A stretch of 64,000 nt of DNA from Amycolatopsis sp. FDAARGOS 1241 (GCF_016889705.1 NZ_CP069526.1:8646001-8710000); one strand, 5' to 3'. Shown: positions 16,019-25,349, counted from the stretch's first letter. Notes: generated by a model not told the origin, from the letters alone. Program-made: numbers and translations.

Positions 16019-16984
16019 TTATTTGTACTTCGGCGGCGGAGGCGAGGCGGGGCCCAGCCGGGCGCCGACCCACTTCTGGTAGCTCGTCTGCCAGGCGCCG
16101 CCGCGGATGGTGTCGAGGACGCTGTTGACGTAGCGGACCAGGTCGGGCTCGTCCTTGGGCATGCCGATGCCGTAGTTCTCCGTGGTCATGGGGTCGCCGG
16201 CGACCTTGACGGTCGGGTCCTGGGCGGCCATGCCGGCGAGGATCGTGTCGTCGGTGGAGACGGCGTCGACCTGGTGTTGCTGGAGCATGATCAGGCAGTC
16301 GGACCAGTTGTCGACGGAGACGGCGATCGGGTGCGCCGGGTCGGTGGCGATCTTGGCCAAGGACGTGGACTGCTTGGTGGCGCAGACGCGCTTGCCCTTC
16401 AGGTCCGACAGCGACTCGGCGTTGGAAGCTTTCGGCACGAGGATCTTCTGGCCGGCCACGTAGTACACCGTCGAGAAAGCCACTTCCTTCAAGCGGGCGC
16501 ACGTGATCGAGTACGTCCGCACCACCACGTCCACCTGGTGGTTCTTCAGCACCTGCTCCCGCTGCGACGACGCGATTGCCCGGTACTGCACGCGGCCTTC
16601 GGCGGTGCCGAAGATCGCAGCCGCGATCTGGTTGACCATGTCGATGTCGAAACCCTCGAGGTTGCCCGTCTTCGGGTTCCGGAAGCCGAACAAGTACGTG
16701 GTCTGGTCGACGCCCGCGATCAGCTTGCCGCGCGCCTTGATCTTCGCCACCGACGGAGAGCTCGTCGACGCGCCGGCGGGCGAGAGGCTCGCGGTGGGGT
16801 CGCAGCTGTCGTCCGTGGAGCCCCCGGCAGACGCATCCGGGCCGCCGACATCGGCGGGCATCGGCCAGGCCGCGTCACTCACCGGGGCCGGGTCGATCGG
16901 CTGGAGAGCCGAGCCACAAGCGGAAGCCAAGACTGCGACCACCACCAGTGCGGCCGCCCGGAACAAGTGACGCGACCGAATCAC
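16019..16984 (-). CDS. glnH: Glutamate/aspartate-binding lipoprotein GlnH
   Basis: 321 residues from GTG 16984, with GAGGGAG upstream. A longer frame upstream is repeat-derived. Lipobox LASAC gives a lipoprotein. The rest is a family 3 periplasmic-binding fold: GKLIAGVDQTTYLFGFRNPKTGNLEGFDIDMVNQIAAAIFG opening, a VVVRTYSITCARLKEVAFS hinge, and NYGIGMPKDEPDLVRYVNSVL near the end. In mycobacteria GlnH binds Asp, Glu and Gln outside the membrane and signals through GlnX to PknG. No ABC permease accompanies it, which fits sensing rather than transport. Confidence 0.92.
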   Translation of the reverse strand: MIRSRHLFRAAALVVVAVLASACGSALQPIDPAPVSDAAWPMPADVGGPDASAGGSTDDSCDPTASLSPAGASTSSPSVAKIKARGKLIAGVDQTTYLFGFRNPKTGNLEGFDIDMVNQIAAAIFGTAEGRVQYRAIASSQREQVLKNHQVDVVVRTYSITCARLKEVAFSTVYYVAGQKILVPKASNAESLSDLKGKRVCATKQSTSLAKIATDPAHPIAVSVDNWSDCLIMLQQHQVDAVSTDDTILAGMAAQDPTVKVAGDPMTTENYGIGMPKDEPDLVRYVNSVLDTIRGGAWQTSYQKWVGARLGPASPPPPKYK

Positions 16985-17122
16985 CGGTACTCCCTCAATC
17001 TTCTCCGCACGCCCACGACCCGCACGCCCCCACTCACGTCCAGCACAGTCACGTCCAGCACACAAACGTCCAGCACAGTCACACCGCTCTCCGGCGAAGA
17101 CGCCTGGATCACCGGTACTCCC
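16980..17122. repeat. Duplicated glnX 3' end with short tandem repeats
   Basis: The 15-mer ATCACCGGTACTCCC occurs at 16980-16994 and 17108-17122. On the minus strand both copies read the codons for a LREYR end followed by TGA, with GTG overlapping. Between them GTCCAGCACA(GTCA) is repeated three times. The spacing of 128 bp is out of frame. The ancestral order was probably glnX stop overlapping glnH GTG, later separated by this insertion. Confidence 0.65.
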
Positions 17123-18515
17123 GCAGGCGTTCGCGCACGCCCACGGTCACACCACCGGCCGCCAGCACCGCGAGCACTGCGACGCCCGGCGCCAGCGCGG
17201 TCAGCCACCGCTCGCCGGACTGCGTGTCGTCGAGGAACTCCTGGCGGCACACCTCGATCGCGTCCTGCAGGTTCGCGTCGAGCCGCGCGAAGGCGGCCGC
17301 GGCGCTGCCCTGGCTCACGCTCGTCGCGAAGTCGACGGCCTGCTGGTACTGCCCGCTGTCGTCCAGCTTGCGCACTTCGAGGTGCGCCAGCGACCACTCG
17401 CGCGCGGCCTGCTCGGCCGCCTCGATCTTCTGCTGCCCCGGAGTGCCCTGGGCGAGATCACGTGCCTGGCCGAGCAGGCCGCCCTGACCGTCGGCGCCGA
17501 CGAGTTTCTCGGCGAGCGTGATGAATTGCTGGTCGTATGACTGCCCGTCGCCTCGCGCGACGAGCGTCAGGGTTTCGTCGGCCCTCGCCTGCAGGGCCGC
17601 GATGCGCGCCCGGACCAGCACGTCGACCTGTGAGGTCCCGTCGGTCTTGCCCGAAGCCACGGAGGTGCCCTGGAAGATCAGCGCGACGGCCCCCCACAGC
17701 ATGGACACGATCACGCACGCCGTGGCCACCAGCAGCCCGATGTTCAGCACGCGGTTCGTCTTGCGCGTGAGGTACACCTGCGTGACGACCAGCGCCGCCA
17801 CCAGCACCAGCAGCAGCGCGACGGCCGCCCACGGGAACGACGTGCTGTCGTCCTGCTCGTCGGACAGCTTCTGGGTGTCGGCGTTGTACAGCGCCTCTGC
17901 GGCGGGCAGAATCGTCGAACGCATCAGCTGCGACGCCTCCCGCAGGTACGAAGCCCCCGACGGGAAGCCCTGCCGGTTGTTCGCGCGCGCCGTCTCGACG
18001 ATCCCGGTGTACACGGGGATCTTCTGGTTCAGGATGTCCACCTGGTGCGCGGCGTCACCCACGTCCGCGGTGTCCGAAGCGGCCTTCGCGAGCGCCGAAC
18101 CGGCCTCGGCAATGTCCTGCTCGTACTTTTGGCGCAGCTCCGGCGGCTCGGCGCCCACCGACAGGAACGTGGTCGCCGCCGTCGCATCCGCGTCCGAGAG
18201 TGAACGGAACACCTGCTGCGCCGCCACGGCGAGTGGCTCGCGGTGGTCGATCAAACCCTCGATCGTGTCATCTTTGTCGTGCACGGACAGCGTCGCGATG
18301 AGCCCGGCCACCAACGACAGCAGCACCACACCGACCGCGATCACCGACAGCCGGCCGGGCGTCGTCTTCGCCGTTCTCACGACGGCGCGCACCGCCTGGG
18401 CGGGCAGCTCCAAGAGCCCCGCGATGCCGCTGCGGCCTTCCGGCTCCTCCGGCGGGGGTGCGTCCGCGCCCCCAGCGGGCGCAGACGTCTCCGGCCGCGT
18501 CACCGTGCTGGTCAT
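17109..18515 (-). CDS. glnX: Membrane sensor protein GlnX
   Basis: 468 residues. A Pro/Glu-rich cytoplasmic head is followed by four membrane spans (about 53-76, 226-250, 260-288, 435-458). They bracket two mostly helical extracellular regions, one with DKDDTIEGLIDHREPLA and one with LVRARIAALQARADETL. The protein ends in a short basic tail GVRERLREYR. This matches the GlnX protein encoded with glnH and pknG in mycobacteria, where it relays amino-acid binding by GlnH to PknG. It is the first gene of the operon, and its promoter should lie within 18516-18610. Confidence 0.9.
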   Translation of the reverse strand: MTSTVTRPETSAPAGGADAPPPEEPEGRSGIAGLLELPAQAVRAVVRTAKTTPGRLSVIAVGVVLLSLVAGLIATLSVHDKDDTIEGLIDHREPLAVAAQQVFRSLSDADATAATTFLSVGAEPPELRQKYEQDIAEAGSALAKAASDTADVGDAAHQVDILNQKIPVYTGIVETARANNRQGFPSGASYLREASQLMRSTILPAAEALYNADTQKLSDEQDDSTSFPWAAVALLLVLVAALVVTQVYLTRKTNRVLNIGLLVATACVIVSMLWGAVALIFQGTSVASGKTDGTSQVDVLVRARIAALQARADETLTLVARGDGQSYDQQFITLAEKLVGADGQGGLLGQARDLAQGTPGQQKIEAAEQAAREWSLAHLEVRKLDDSGQYQQAVDFATSVSQGSAAAAFARLDANLQDAIEVCRQEFLDDTQSGERWLTALAPGVAVLAVLAAGGVTVGVRERLREYR

Positions 18516-18610
18516 CCCCGATCCTCCCCGTACGCCACCCGCAGAAGGTAGCCGGTCAGGGACAGCCGGGCGAACCTCACCCGGAAGGTGTCACCAGCAC
18601 GTGATCTCCC

Positions 18611-18907
18611 TCAGCGCGTGACGGCGGTGAGGAAGGAGGTCCAGGCTTCAGCCGAAACGGTGAGGTGACCAGCCACACGGTCCTTCGTGTCCCGCACTCC
18701 GACCTCCACCACGGAGGTGGCCACCTCGACACAGTTCCCTTCCGTTGTGCTGTACGAACTCTTGTGCCGGCCACCAACCTCGACGCAGTTGGCTTCGGTT
18801 GAGCTGTACGAGCTCTTGTGCCAGGCCCCGACCTCAACACAGTTGGACTCGGAGGTGCTGTAGGAGCTCTTGCGCCAAGTTGCCTGGGCAGGGTTCGGGG
18901 CGATCAT
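18611..18907 (-). CDS. DUF397 protein with a triplicated motif
   Basis: 98 residues from ATG 18907, with AGGAGC 9 bp upstream. DUF397 proteins normally contain one W(R/H)KSSYS...NCVEVA unit. Here the unit occurs three times (WRKSSYSTSESNCVEV, WHKSSYSSTEANCVEV, RHKSSYSTTEGNCVEV) before the usual DTKDR and AWTSFLTAV tail, so the gene grew by internal duplication. Genes of this family sit beside XRE/DUF5753 regulators in actinomycetes, and BldB-like partners act in development. Here the regulator lies 11 bp upstream and is broken. Confidence 0.9.
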   Translation of the reverse strand: MIAPNPAQATWRKSSYSTSESNCVEVGAWHKSSYSSTEANCVEVGGRHKSSYSTTEGNCVEVATSVVEVGVRDTKDRVAGHLTVSAEAWTSFLTAVTR

Positions 18908-18918
18908 CGTGCTTGCTC

Positions 18919-19765
18919 CTAAGGTGCGGTCATCTTGCCGACAACCGTGGAAATCAGCCGTGCGGAGTCCTCGGTTGACAAAGCCACGGCAAGAAGCCCA
19001 CGCCAGGCAACCTTAACACGGTTGATCGGCACCTCGTCTTCGATAAAACTGCTGGCACTACGGGTTTCGGCGTGCGCGAGTGTTGGCTCATCGACGAACT
19101 CGAGCAGAACCGACGGGCCCTCCAAGCCGGGGTGATCGCCCGCTGAGAAGGGCACCACTTGCAGGGTGACGTTGCTGCGATTGCTGACAGAGAGCAGATT
19201 ATCCAGCTGAATCCTCATTGTCGCGAGGTCGCCGACCACGCGGCGCAACGCGGTTTCCTCGATGAGCAGGTGGACGTTCGGCCCATCCCGTCTGCTCAGG
19301 ACCAGTTGACGAGCCAGTCGCGCGGCGACCAGTCCCTCGACCTCAGCCTCGGTGAGAGTCGAGTTGGTGGCTTGGATGATCGCTCGCGCGTAGTCAGGAG
19401 TTTGCGCGAGTCCGGGAATCACCATGGGCTCGTAGTTCTCGATGGCCGAAGCTTCGTCCTCGAAGCGGATCAGCTGCTTCCAATTGGGTGGCAGCTTGCC
19501 GTGGATCTCGTGCCAGTTGCGTTGTTCGCCTTCGCGCAGCAGCTGCATCAGCTCCTGCCGCTTCTCGCTCGGTGCTCGGAGGAAGCCGAGGATGGCGGAG
19601 ACGTCGTCGGCGTACAGGCCGCGGTTGCCCGTCTCCATGCGAGATCTTGCTCTCGGAGAAGCCGAGGCCGTCGGAAACCTCTCTGCACGTCAGCCCCGCC
19701 TCCAGCCGCAGCGACCGCAGCTCCGCGGAGACCCGGCGCTGCCGCACCGAAGTTCGCTTGGTCAT
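18919..19765 (-). pseudogene. XRE/DUF5753 regulator, frameshifted after the HTH
   Basis: ATG 19765 opens MTKRTSVRQRRVSAELRSL and a helix-turn-helix (AGLTCREVSDGLGFSESKIS). The reading frame then breaks. The expected continuation METGNRGLYADDV is in another frame beginning at ATG 19638 and runs to 18919 through a normal ligand-binding-like DUF5753 domain (MVIPGLAQTPDYARAI). The junction TCGCATGG needs two more bases (SRMETG is expected). Either the gene is dead, or only the HTH-less C-terminal part is made from ATG 19638. It is paired with the DUF397 gene. Confidence 0.8.
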
Positions 19766-19872
19766 GGTGCACACCATCGCCGCTTGCCACGCGGGCAAGG
19801 AAGATCACTCACACCAACGGTGGTTGCGCGTACGCGGGGCAACGCGCACAACCCGCGTGCGCGGCGCCGAAA

Positions 19873-21108
19873 CTACCCAGCCGCCGCGGATCCGTGCACG
19901 ACGACTTCGAGGTTGTCGGCGAACCGGTACGGCCGCCCGACCACGATCCCGCCCACGATCCGCCGCAGCCGAGAAACCTCGGCGCGAACGGTGACCGTGC
20001 GCGTCGCGTCGCCGAAGAGTACGGCGGCCAATTGTGAAGCGCTGCAACCGGTTCGGTGCGCGGCGAGCGCGGTCAGCAACTGCGCGTGGCGCGGGGAGAC
20101 GCGGTGGGTCCATTCGCCCGCGGCGCCGTAGACGGTCAGCAGGGGCTCGCCGGGGACGCGCAGATCGAGCGCAACCCGGGTAGGGAGCGCAGCATTCCCC
20201 GCGCACTCCCCGGCGACCAACCTGACGAGCCAGCCGCCGGGCAACGGCTCGACGAGGCATTGGCCGTGGGCGGGCAACCAGAGCGGCCCGGGTTCGACGG
20301 AACCCGGGAGCGGCAGGCGTCCGGTGGGCGCGAAGCCGGTGGCGGCGGCGATCCAGCCGTGGCGATCGGTCACGAGCGCGCGCCCGGAAACCTTGGCCAG
20401 CAACGGGACGGCCACACCGCGCAGGTGCTCCAGGTCCGTCAGGTGGCTGGTGCGCAGCTGAGATTCGGCGAGGCGGCCGACGGCGGCGACGAGGGCGAGG
20501 GTGGCGGCGTGGACCGTCGCGGCGGGGCCGGAGAGGTCGACCACGCCGAGCAACCGGCCGTCGCGGGGGTCGTGCAGCGGCGCGGCGGCACAGGTCCAGT
20601 CGTGCTGAGCCCGCACGTAGTGTTCGGCGGAGTAGACCTGCACGGGCCGTCGCGCGACGAGCGCGGTGCCGATGGCGTTGGTGCCGACGGATTCCTCCTG
20701 CCAGTCGACGCCTTCGACGAACCCCAGCCGGTCGGCGCGGTGACGGACGGGGTTGGAGCCGTCGCGCCAGAGGACGTGGCCGGCGGCGTCGACGACCACC
20801 ATGATGTGCGCGGCCTGCTCGGCCAGGCTGAGCAGGCCGCCGCGCAACAGGGGCAGCAGCGGCGTCAACCCGCTCTCGCGGCGGCGCTGCTCGAGCTCGC
20901 CGGCGCCGAGGATCGGGACGGCGGGCCCGCGGTCCGGGTCGATGCCGAGCCGCTGGACGCGTGACCAGGATTCGCCGATGACCGTCCGGGGTGCGCGGGG
21001 CAGCGTTTCGCCCGCGATGGCGGCTTCGTGGACGCGGGCGAGGGCGCGCGCGTGGCGTCGAGGATCAACCCCGACCGGCAACGCTGCCTCGAGGTGCTGC
21101 TCGCCCAA
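19873..21108 (-). CDS. acoR: AcoR-like GAF transcriptional regulator
   Basis: 411 residues from TTG 21108, with TAGGAG 8 bp upstream overlapping the acoC stop. The N-terminal GAF-type sensor has the AcoR signature (ESWSRVQRLGIDPD, WQEESVGTNAIGTALV, EHYVRAQHDWTCAAAPLHDP). A second sensor-like region follows. The AAA+ domain of sigma-54 AcoR is absent. Instead the C-terminus (SPRHAQLLTALAAHRTGCSA to SRLRRIVGG) looks like a winged helix, the usual actinobacterial form. It probably controls the aco operon and is its last gene. Confidence 0.85.
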   Translation of the reverse strand: MGEQHLEAALPVGVDPRRHARALARVHEAAIAGETLPRAPRTVIGESWSRVQRLGIDPDRGPAVPILGAGELEQRRRESGLTPLLPLLRGGLLSLAEQAAHIMVVVDAAGHVLWRDGSNPVRHRADRLGFVEGVDWQEESVGTNAIGTALVARRPVQVYSAEHYVRAQHDWTCAAAPLHDPRDGRLLGVVDLSGPAATVHAATLALVAAVGRLAESQLRTSHLTDLEHLRGVAVPLLAKVSGRALVTDRHGWIAAATGFAPTGRLPLPGSVEPGPLWLPAHGQCLVEPLPGGWLVRLVAGECAGNAALPTRVALDLRVPGEPLLTVYGAAGEWTHRVSPRHAQLLTALAAHRTGCSASQLAAVLFGDATRTVTVRAEVSRLRRIVGGIVVGRPYRFADNLEVVVHGSAAAG

Positions 21109-21117
21109 CCACCGCTC

Positions 21118-22296
21118 CTAGTCCACCCGGCCTCCCTCGGTCAGTGTGCCCGTGGACGGGCCGTGATCGGAAGCCTCGGTGACTTCGCCGACAGACTCGA
21201 TGTTCTCGGTGACGACCTCGACGACGGCCGCGGGTTTTTCCAGGTGCACCATGTGGCCGGCGTCATCGACGTAGTGCACCTCGGCCAGCTGAGGGGCGTT
21301 TTCGGCCGGCAGCACGGCGTCTTCGCGACCCCACACCACCGATACGGGGCCGGGGTACTTCGCGAGGAGCGGGGCGAGATCGAGCGCCGGGGCGTCTCCC
21401 TCGGTCAGCAGGGTGCCGAGGAGCTTCGAAAGCACCTTGTCGACGCCGTCGAGGCGCTTGTACTTGAGCAGGTCGTCGGCGAGGCGGCGGGTGACCTGGT
21501 CCGGGTCGGCGAACAGCGCCGTGAGGTGCGGTTTCAGCTCTCGCCGCGAACTCGCGGCCGCGAAGCCGCGCAGGTAGTCGGCGTTGATCCGGCTGCTGAC
21601 GCCCGCCGGGGCGACCAGCGTGAGCGACGCGACCTTGCCCGGCTGCATCGCGGCCGCCGCGGTGACCACGGCGGCGCCGAGCGAGTGGCCGACAAGGTGG
21701 GCTTTCGTCACGTTGAGTGTTTCGAGGAAGCCGAGCACGGCGTTGGCGAGGGTGGTCAGCGACCCGTCGCCGACGTCCTTGGTCGACTCACCGTGACCGG
21801 GCAGGTCGAGGGCGTGGACGGTGCGGCCGTCCGACAGCGGCTCCTGGACGAAGAGCCAGGAGTTCTTGTCGCCGCCGTAGCCGTGGACCAGCACGACCAC
21901 CTCCCCGGTGTCGCCGAGGGTGGCGTAGCTGAGGCTCCGGCCGTCGACCTCGACGGTGCCCGCGACCGGTCCCCCGACGTCCTCGACCAGGCCCTCCGCC
22001 AGCGCGCGACGGGCCTGGTCGGCGGCGGCGTCGACCTCGGCGTCACCCACTTCGGCGGGTGCGAGCAGGGCGATCGTGCCGCCGACGGGCACGTCCTCCC
22101 CCGCCGCCGCGATCACTCGGCGCAGCACACCGGAGCACGGGGACTCCAGCGTCCCGGTGATCTTGTCGGTGTCGATGTCGACGAGGTCGTCGCCTTCGGT
22201 GACGTCGTCGCCTTCGGCCGCGATCCAGTCGGTGATGCGGCCGGTTTTCATCGACAGGCCCCACTTGGGCATGGTCACGCGCTCGATGCCCGTCAT
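21118..22296 (-). CDS. acoC: Acetoin dehydrogenase E2 (dihydrolipoyllysine acetyltransferase)
   Basis: 392 residues. ATG 22296 overlaps the acoB stop (TGATG). A lipoyl domain (residues 1-80) carries DTDKITG with lipoyl-Lys45. After an Ala-rich linker comes an alpha/beta-hydrolase-fold catalytic domain with GHSLG (Ser205) and a C-terminal GHMVHLEKP histidine. This lipoyl plus hydrolase architecture is specific for acetoin cleaving E2. It accepts the acetyl group from E1 and passes it to CoA. A short disordered tail follows the hydrolase domain. Confidence 0.93.
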   Translation of the reverse strand: MTGIERVTMPKWGLSMKTGRITDWIAAEGDDVTEGDDLVDIDTDKITGTLESPCSGVLRRVIAAAGEDVPVGGTIALLAPAEVGDAEVDAAADQARRALAEGLVEDVGGPVAGTVEVDGRSLSYATLGDTGEVVVLVHGYGGDKNSWLFVQEPLSDGRTVHALDLPGHGESTKDVGDGSLTTLANAVLGFLETLNVTKAHLVGHSLGAAVVTAAAAMQPGKVASLTLVAPAGVSSRINADYLRGFAAASSRRELKPHLTALFADPDQVTRRLADDLLKYKRLDGVDKVLSKLLGTLLTEGDAPALDLAPLLAKYPGPVSVVWGREDAVLPAENAPQLAEVHYVDDAGHMVHLEKPAAVVEVVTENIESVGEVTEASDHGPSTGTLTEGGRVD

Positions 22297-23309
22297 CAGC
22301 GCTTCCACTCCACGACCGACTTGGCGGCGTTGACGACCTTCTGCGCGTCGGGGATGTAGAGGTCTTCGAGAGCGTCGGAGAAGGGCACGGGGGTGTGCGG
22401 CGGGGTGACCATTTCGATCGGCGCGCGCAGCGAGCCGAAGGCCTCCTTGGCGACCAACGCCGAGATGTCGGTGGCGAGGTTGCAGCGAGGTGAAGATTCG
22501 TCGACGATCACGAGCCGGCCGGTGTTCTCGACGCTTTCGAGGATCGTCTCGGTGTCGAGCGGGCTGGTGGTGCGCGGGTCGATGACCTCGGCTTCTACCC
22601 CTCCGGCTGCCAGCTCGCGGGCGGCTTCCCCGGCGACGCCGACCATGCGGCCGATGGCGACGATCGTGACGTCGTCGCCGTCGCGGACGACGTTGGCTTC
22701 GCCGAAGGGGATCGTGTAGCTGTCTTCGGGGACTTCGCCGGACGTGTCGTAGAGCGCCTTGTGCTCGCAGAAGATGACCGGGTCGTCGTCGCGAATGGAC
22801 TGGATGAGCAGGCCTTTCGCCTCGTACGGGCTGGAAGGCACGACGACCTTCAGCCCCGGGATGTGGGTGAAGATCGGGTACAGGCACTGGGAATGCTGGG
22901 CGGCAGCGCGCAGGCCCGCGCCGTACATCGTGCGGATCACCACGGGCGTGCGGGCGTTGCCGCCGAACATGTAGCGGAACTTGGCTGCCTGGTTGAAGAT
23001 CTGGTCGAAGCAGACGCCCATGAAGTCGATGAACATCAGCTCGGCCACGGGCCGCTGGCCGGCCGTCGCGGCGCCGATGGCCGCGCCGATGAACGCCGAT
23101 TCGGAGATCGGCGTGTCGAGGACGCGGCCGGGGAACCGGTGGTAAAGTCCTTTGGTGACACCGAGAACGCCGCCCCACGCGTCGTCCTCACCGGGGCTGC
23201 CGGCCCCACCGGCGTTGTCCTCACCCATGACGATCACGGACTCGTCTCGCTGCATCTCCTGCGCGAGAGCCTCGTTGATCGCTTCGCGGTAGCTGATCGT
23301 GCGTGCCAT
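22296..23309 (-). CDS. acoB: Acetoin dehydrogenase E1 beta subunit
   Basis: 337 residues, transketolase pyrimidine-binding and C-terminal domains. MARTISYREAINEALAQEM, the VMGEDNAG loop with its conserved Glu, and the ISESAFIGAAIGAA segment are standard for E1 beta of 2-oxo acid or acetoin dehydrogenase complexes. AAAGGAG precedes ATG 23309. It forms the heterotetramer with AcoA and lies 14 bp after it. Confidence 0.93.
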   Translation of the reverse strand: MARTISYREAINEALAQEMQRDESVIVMGEDNAGGAGSPGEDDAWGGVLGVTKGLYHRFPGRVLDTPISESAFIGAAIGAATAGQRPVAELMFIDFMGVCFDQIFNQAAKFRYMFGGNARTPVVIRTMYGAGLRAAAQHSQCLYPIFTHIPGLKVVVPSSPYEAKGLLIQSIRDDDPVIFCEHKALYDTSGEVPEDSYTIPFGEANVVRDGDDVTIVAIGRMVGVAGEAARELAAGGVEAEVIDPRTTSPLDTETILESVENTGRLVIVDESSPRCNLATDISALVAKEAFGSLRAPIEMVTPPHTPVPFSDALEDLYIPDAQKVVNAAKSVVEWKR

Positions 23310-23323
23310 TACTCGCGCTCCTT

Positions 23324-24280
23324 TCAGTACGAGACGTAGACGTCGGTCTCCAAGTCGGTCCGGGTGGGCTTCGGTGCGGCTTTGGCTTCGGCGACGGCTT
23401 CGTCGATGAGCTTGGCGACCTCGGCGTCGACGCGGTCGAGCGTGATCTCGTCGAGTTCGCCGCTTTCGACGACGCGGGTGCGGAAGCGCTTGAGGCAGTC
23501 GAGGTTCTCGCGGGCGTGGGCGACTTCGTCGGCGCGGTAGCTCTGCTGGTCGCCTTCGAAGTGGCCGAAGTAGCGTGTGAACTTCATTTCGAGCAGGGTC
23601 GGGCCGCCACCACCGCGCGCTCGTTCGATGGCCTCGCCGGCGGCTTCGGTGACGGCGAAGAAGTCGTAGCCGTCGACGATCACGCCGGGCATGCCGAAGC
23701 CGGCCGCGCGGTCGGCGATGTTGTCCGAGGCCACGGACCAGGTGCTGGAGGTGGCTTCGGCGTACCCGTTGTTCTCGGCGACGAACAGCGCCGGCAGATT
23801 CCAGACGGAGGCGAGGTTGAGGGCTTCGAGCGTGGTGCCCTGGTTGCTGGCGCCGTCGCCGAAGAAGGCGACGCCGACTCCGCCCGTGCCTTGTTGTTTC
23901 GCGGCGAGGGCGGTGCCGCAGATGAGCGGCGGACCGCCGCCGACGATGCCGTTGGCGCCGAGCATGCCCTTCGACAGGTCGGCGATGTGCATCGAGCCGC
24001 CCTTGCCGTGGCAGGAGCCGGTCGTGCGGCCGTAGATCTCGGCCATCATGGCTTTGACGTCGACACCCTTGGCGATGCAGTGGCCGTGGCCGCGGTGGGT
24101 GCTGGCGATGGTGTCGCGGCGGTCGAGGTGGCGGCAGACGCCCGTGGCGGACGCCTCCTCACCTGCGTAGAGGTGGACGAAGCCGGGGATGTCCCCGGTG
24201 GCGAACTCGTCGTGCACGCGTTCTTCGAACGCGCGAATGGTGCGCATGGTGCGATACGCCTCCAGCAAGGTTTCCGTCAT
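23324..24280 (-). CDS. acoA: Acetoin dehydrogenase E1 alpha subunit
   Basis: 318 residues from ATG 24280, with GGGAGCG upstream. It binds thiamine diphosphate through GDGASNQGTTLEALNLASVW, ending in FVAENNGYAEATSS. The HRGHGHCIAKGVD and YGRTTGSCHGKGGSMH segments are standard for E1 alpha, and the latter is more like acetoin than pyruvate dehydrogenase. It cleaves acetoin to acetaldehyde and a hydroxyethyl-TPP adduct. Confidence 0.93.
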   Translation of the reverse strand: MTETLLEAYRTMRTIRAFEERVHDEFATGDIPGFVHLYAGEEASATGVCRHLDRRDTIASTHRGHGHCIAKGVDVKAMMAEIYGRTTGSCHGKGGSMHIADLSKGMLGANGIVGGGPPLICGTALAAKQQGTGGVGVAFFGDGASNQGTTLEALNLASVWNLPALFVAENNGYAEATSSTWSVASDNIADRAAGFGMPGVIVDGYDFFAVTEAAGEAIERARGGGGPTLLEMKFTRYFGHFEGDQQSYRADEVAHARENLDCLKRFRTRVVESGELDEITLDRVDAEVAKLIDEAVAEAKAAPKPTRTDLETDVYVSY

Positions 24281-24294
24281 CGTTGACGCTCCCT

Positions 24295-25305
24295 TCACTC
24301 GGTTTTCGTGCGCAACAACCCCTGTCGGGACGCTTCCGCCATGGCGGCGCGGACGTCGACGCACCACGGCCCGTCGGACCGGAGTTCGACGTAGGCGCTC
24401 TCGCCCTGTTTGAGCTCGAGTTCGCGTTCGCCGTCGACCGCGATCACGCCGCCACCCGCGGCCAGGTCGACGCGCATGCCCTGCTTGAGCACGCCCCAGC
24501 CGCGCACGCCGACGGCTTTGACCAGGCCGGGAGCGATGGGGGCGTGAACGACGTGCTGGGTGACGCCGACGGGCCCGAGCTTGAGGGCGACGCCGTCGGA
24601 GCTGGAGCGCGGGCTCGGGCAGAGCTGGCCCGCGATGCTGGACAGGCCGATGCCGTCGGGCTCGGCGAAGGTGCAGTACAGCTCCGTGAGGGCGGTCGGA
24701 TCCCAGAGCGCTTTGGCGCCGACGTGCTTGCTGAGCGTGACGGCGACGTCCACGAGCGCGATCTCGCGGCGGTTCTTGGTGACGACTTCGAGCTTGCTGA
24801 CGCGGTGGGTGACCAGGTCGGCGTCGACTTGGTTGGTGGCGATAAGGCCGGCGGCCAGGCCCGCGACCGTGGCTTCGCGCATCTGGGGGAAGGCGTTGTT
24901 GGTGCCGGTGGAGAGCGCGAGGAGGGGCACCTCTTGGGCAGCCTTCGCGGCTACGCGGGCGGTGCCGTCGCCGCCGAGGCAGACGATGACGCCGGCGCCC
25001 GCGTCGACCATGCGCTGGACGGCGTTGACGGTGTCCTGCGCGGTGCCGGTGATGGGGTCTTTGTCGCAGAATTCGACGCCTGGTTGGGGATCCCGTTGCA
25101 GCTGGCGGTGGACGGCCGCGGAGATGCCGCCGAGGTCGGTGGAGACCAGCGTCTTCTCGACCCCGGCCACGGCGAAGGCGGCCAGCAGGCGCTGGACCAT
25201 GTTGGCCTTCTCCGCGGTCGGGAACACCGACGCCTGCGCGACCAGCCGCCGGATGTCCCTCCCCGACGCCGGGTTCGCCACGATGCCCGCCACGCCTGCG
25301 CCCAC
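24295..25305 (-). CDS. acoX: AcoX, NAD-kinase-fold protein of acetoin operons
   Basis: 336 residues from GTG 25305, with AAGGAG 7 bp upstream. The NAD-kinase-type signatures are GIVANPASGRD near the start, GGDGTARVAAKA and STGTNNAFP. A C-terminal region ends in TKTE. AcoX genes open many acetoin dehydrogenase operons. The protein resembles ATP-NAD kinases, but its precise role in acetoin use is not established. It is first in this acoX-A-B-C-R operon. Confidence 0.88.
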   Translation of the reverse strand: MGAGVAGIVANPASGRDIRRLVAQASVFPTAEKANMVQRLLAAFAVAGVEKTLVSTDLGGISAAVHRQLQRDPQPGVEFCDKDPITGTAQDTVNAVQRMVDAGAGVIVCLGGDGTARVAAKAAQEVPLLALSTGTNNAFPQMREATVAGLAAGLIATNQVDADLVTHRVSKLEVVTKNRREIALVDVAVTLSKHVGAKALWDPTALTELYCTFAEPDGIGLSSIAGQLCPSPRSSSDGVALKLGPVGVTQHVVHAPIAPGLVKAVGVRGWGVLKQGMRVDLAAGGGVIAVDGERELELKQGESAYVELRSDGPWCVDVRAAMAEASRQGLLRTKTE

Positions 25306-25349
25306 GGCACTTCTCCTTGCCCCGGTTTGTGCGGTTTCAGGAGACCGCG

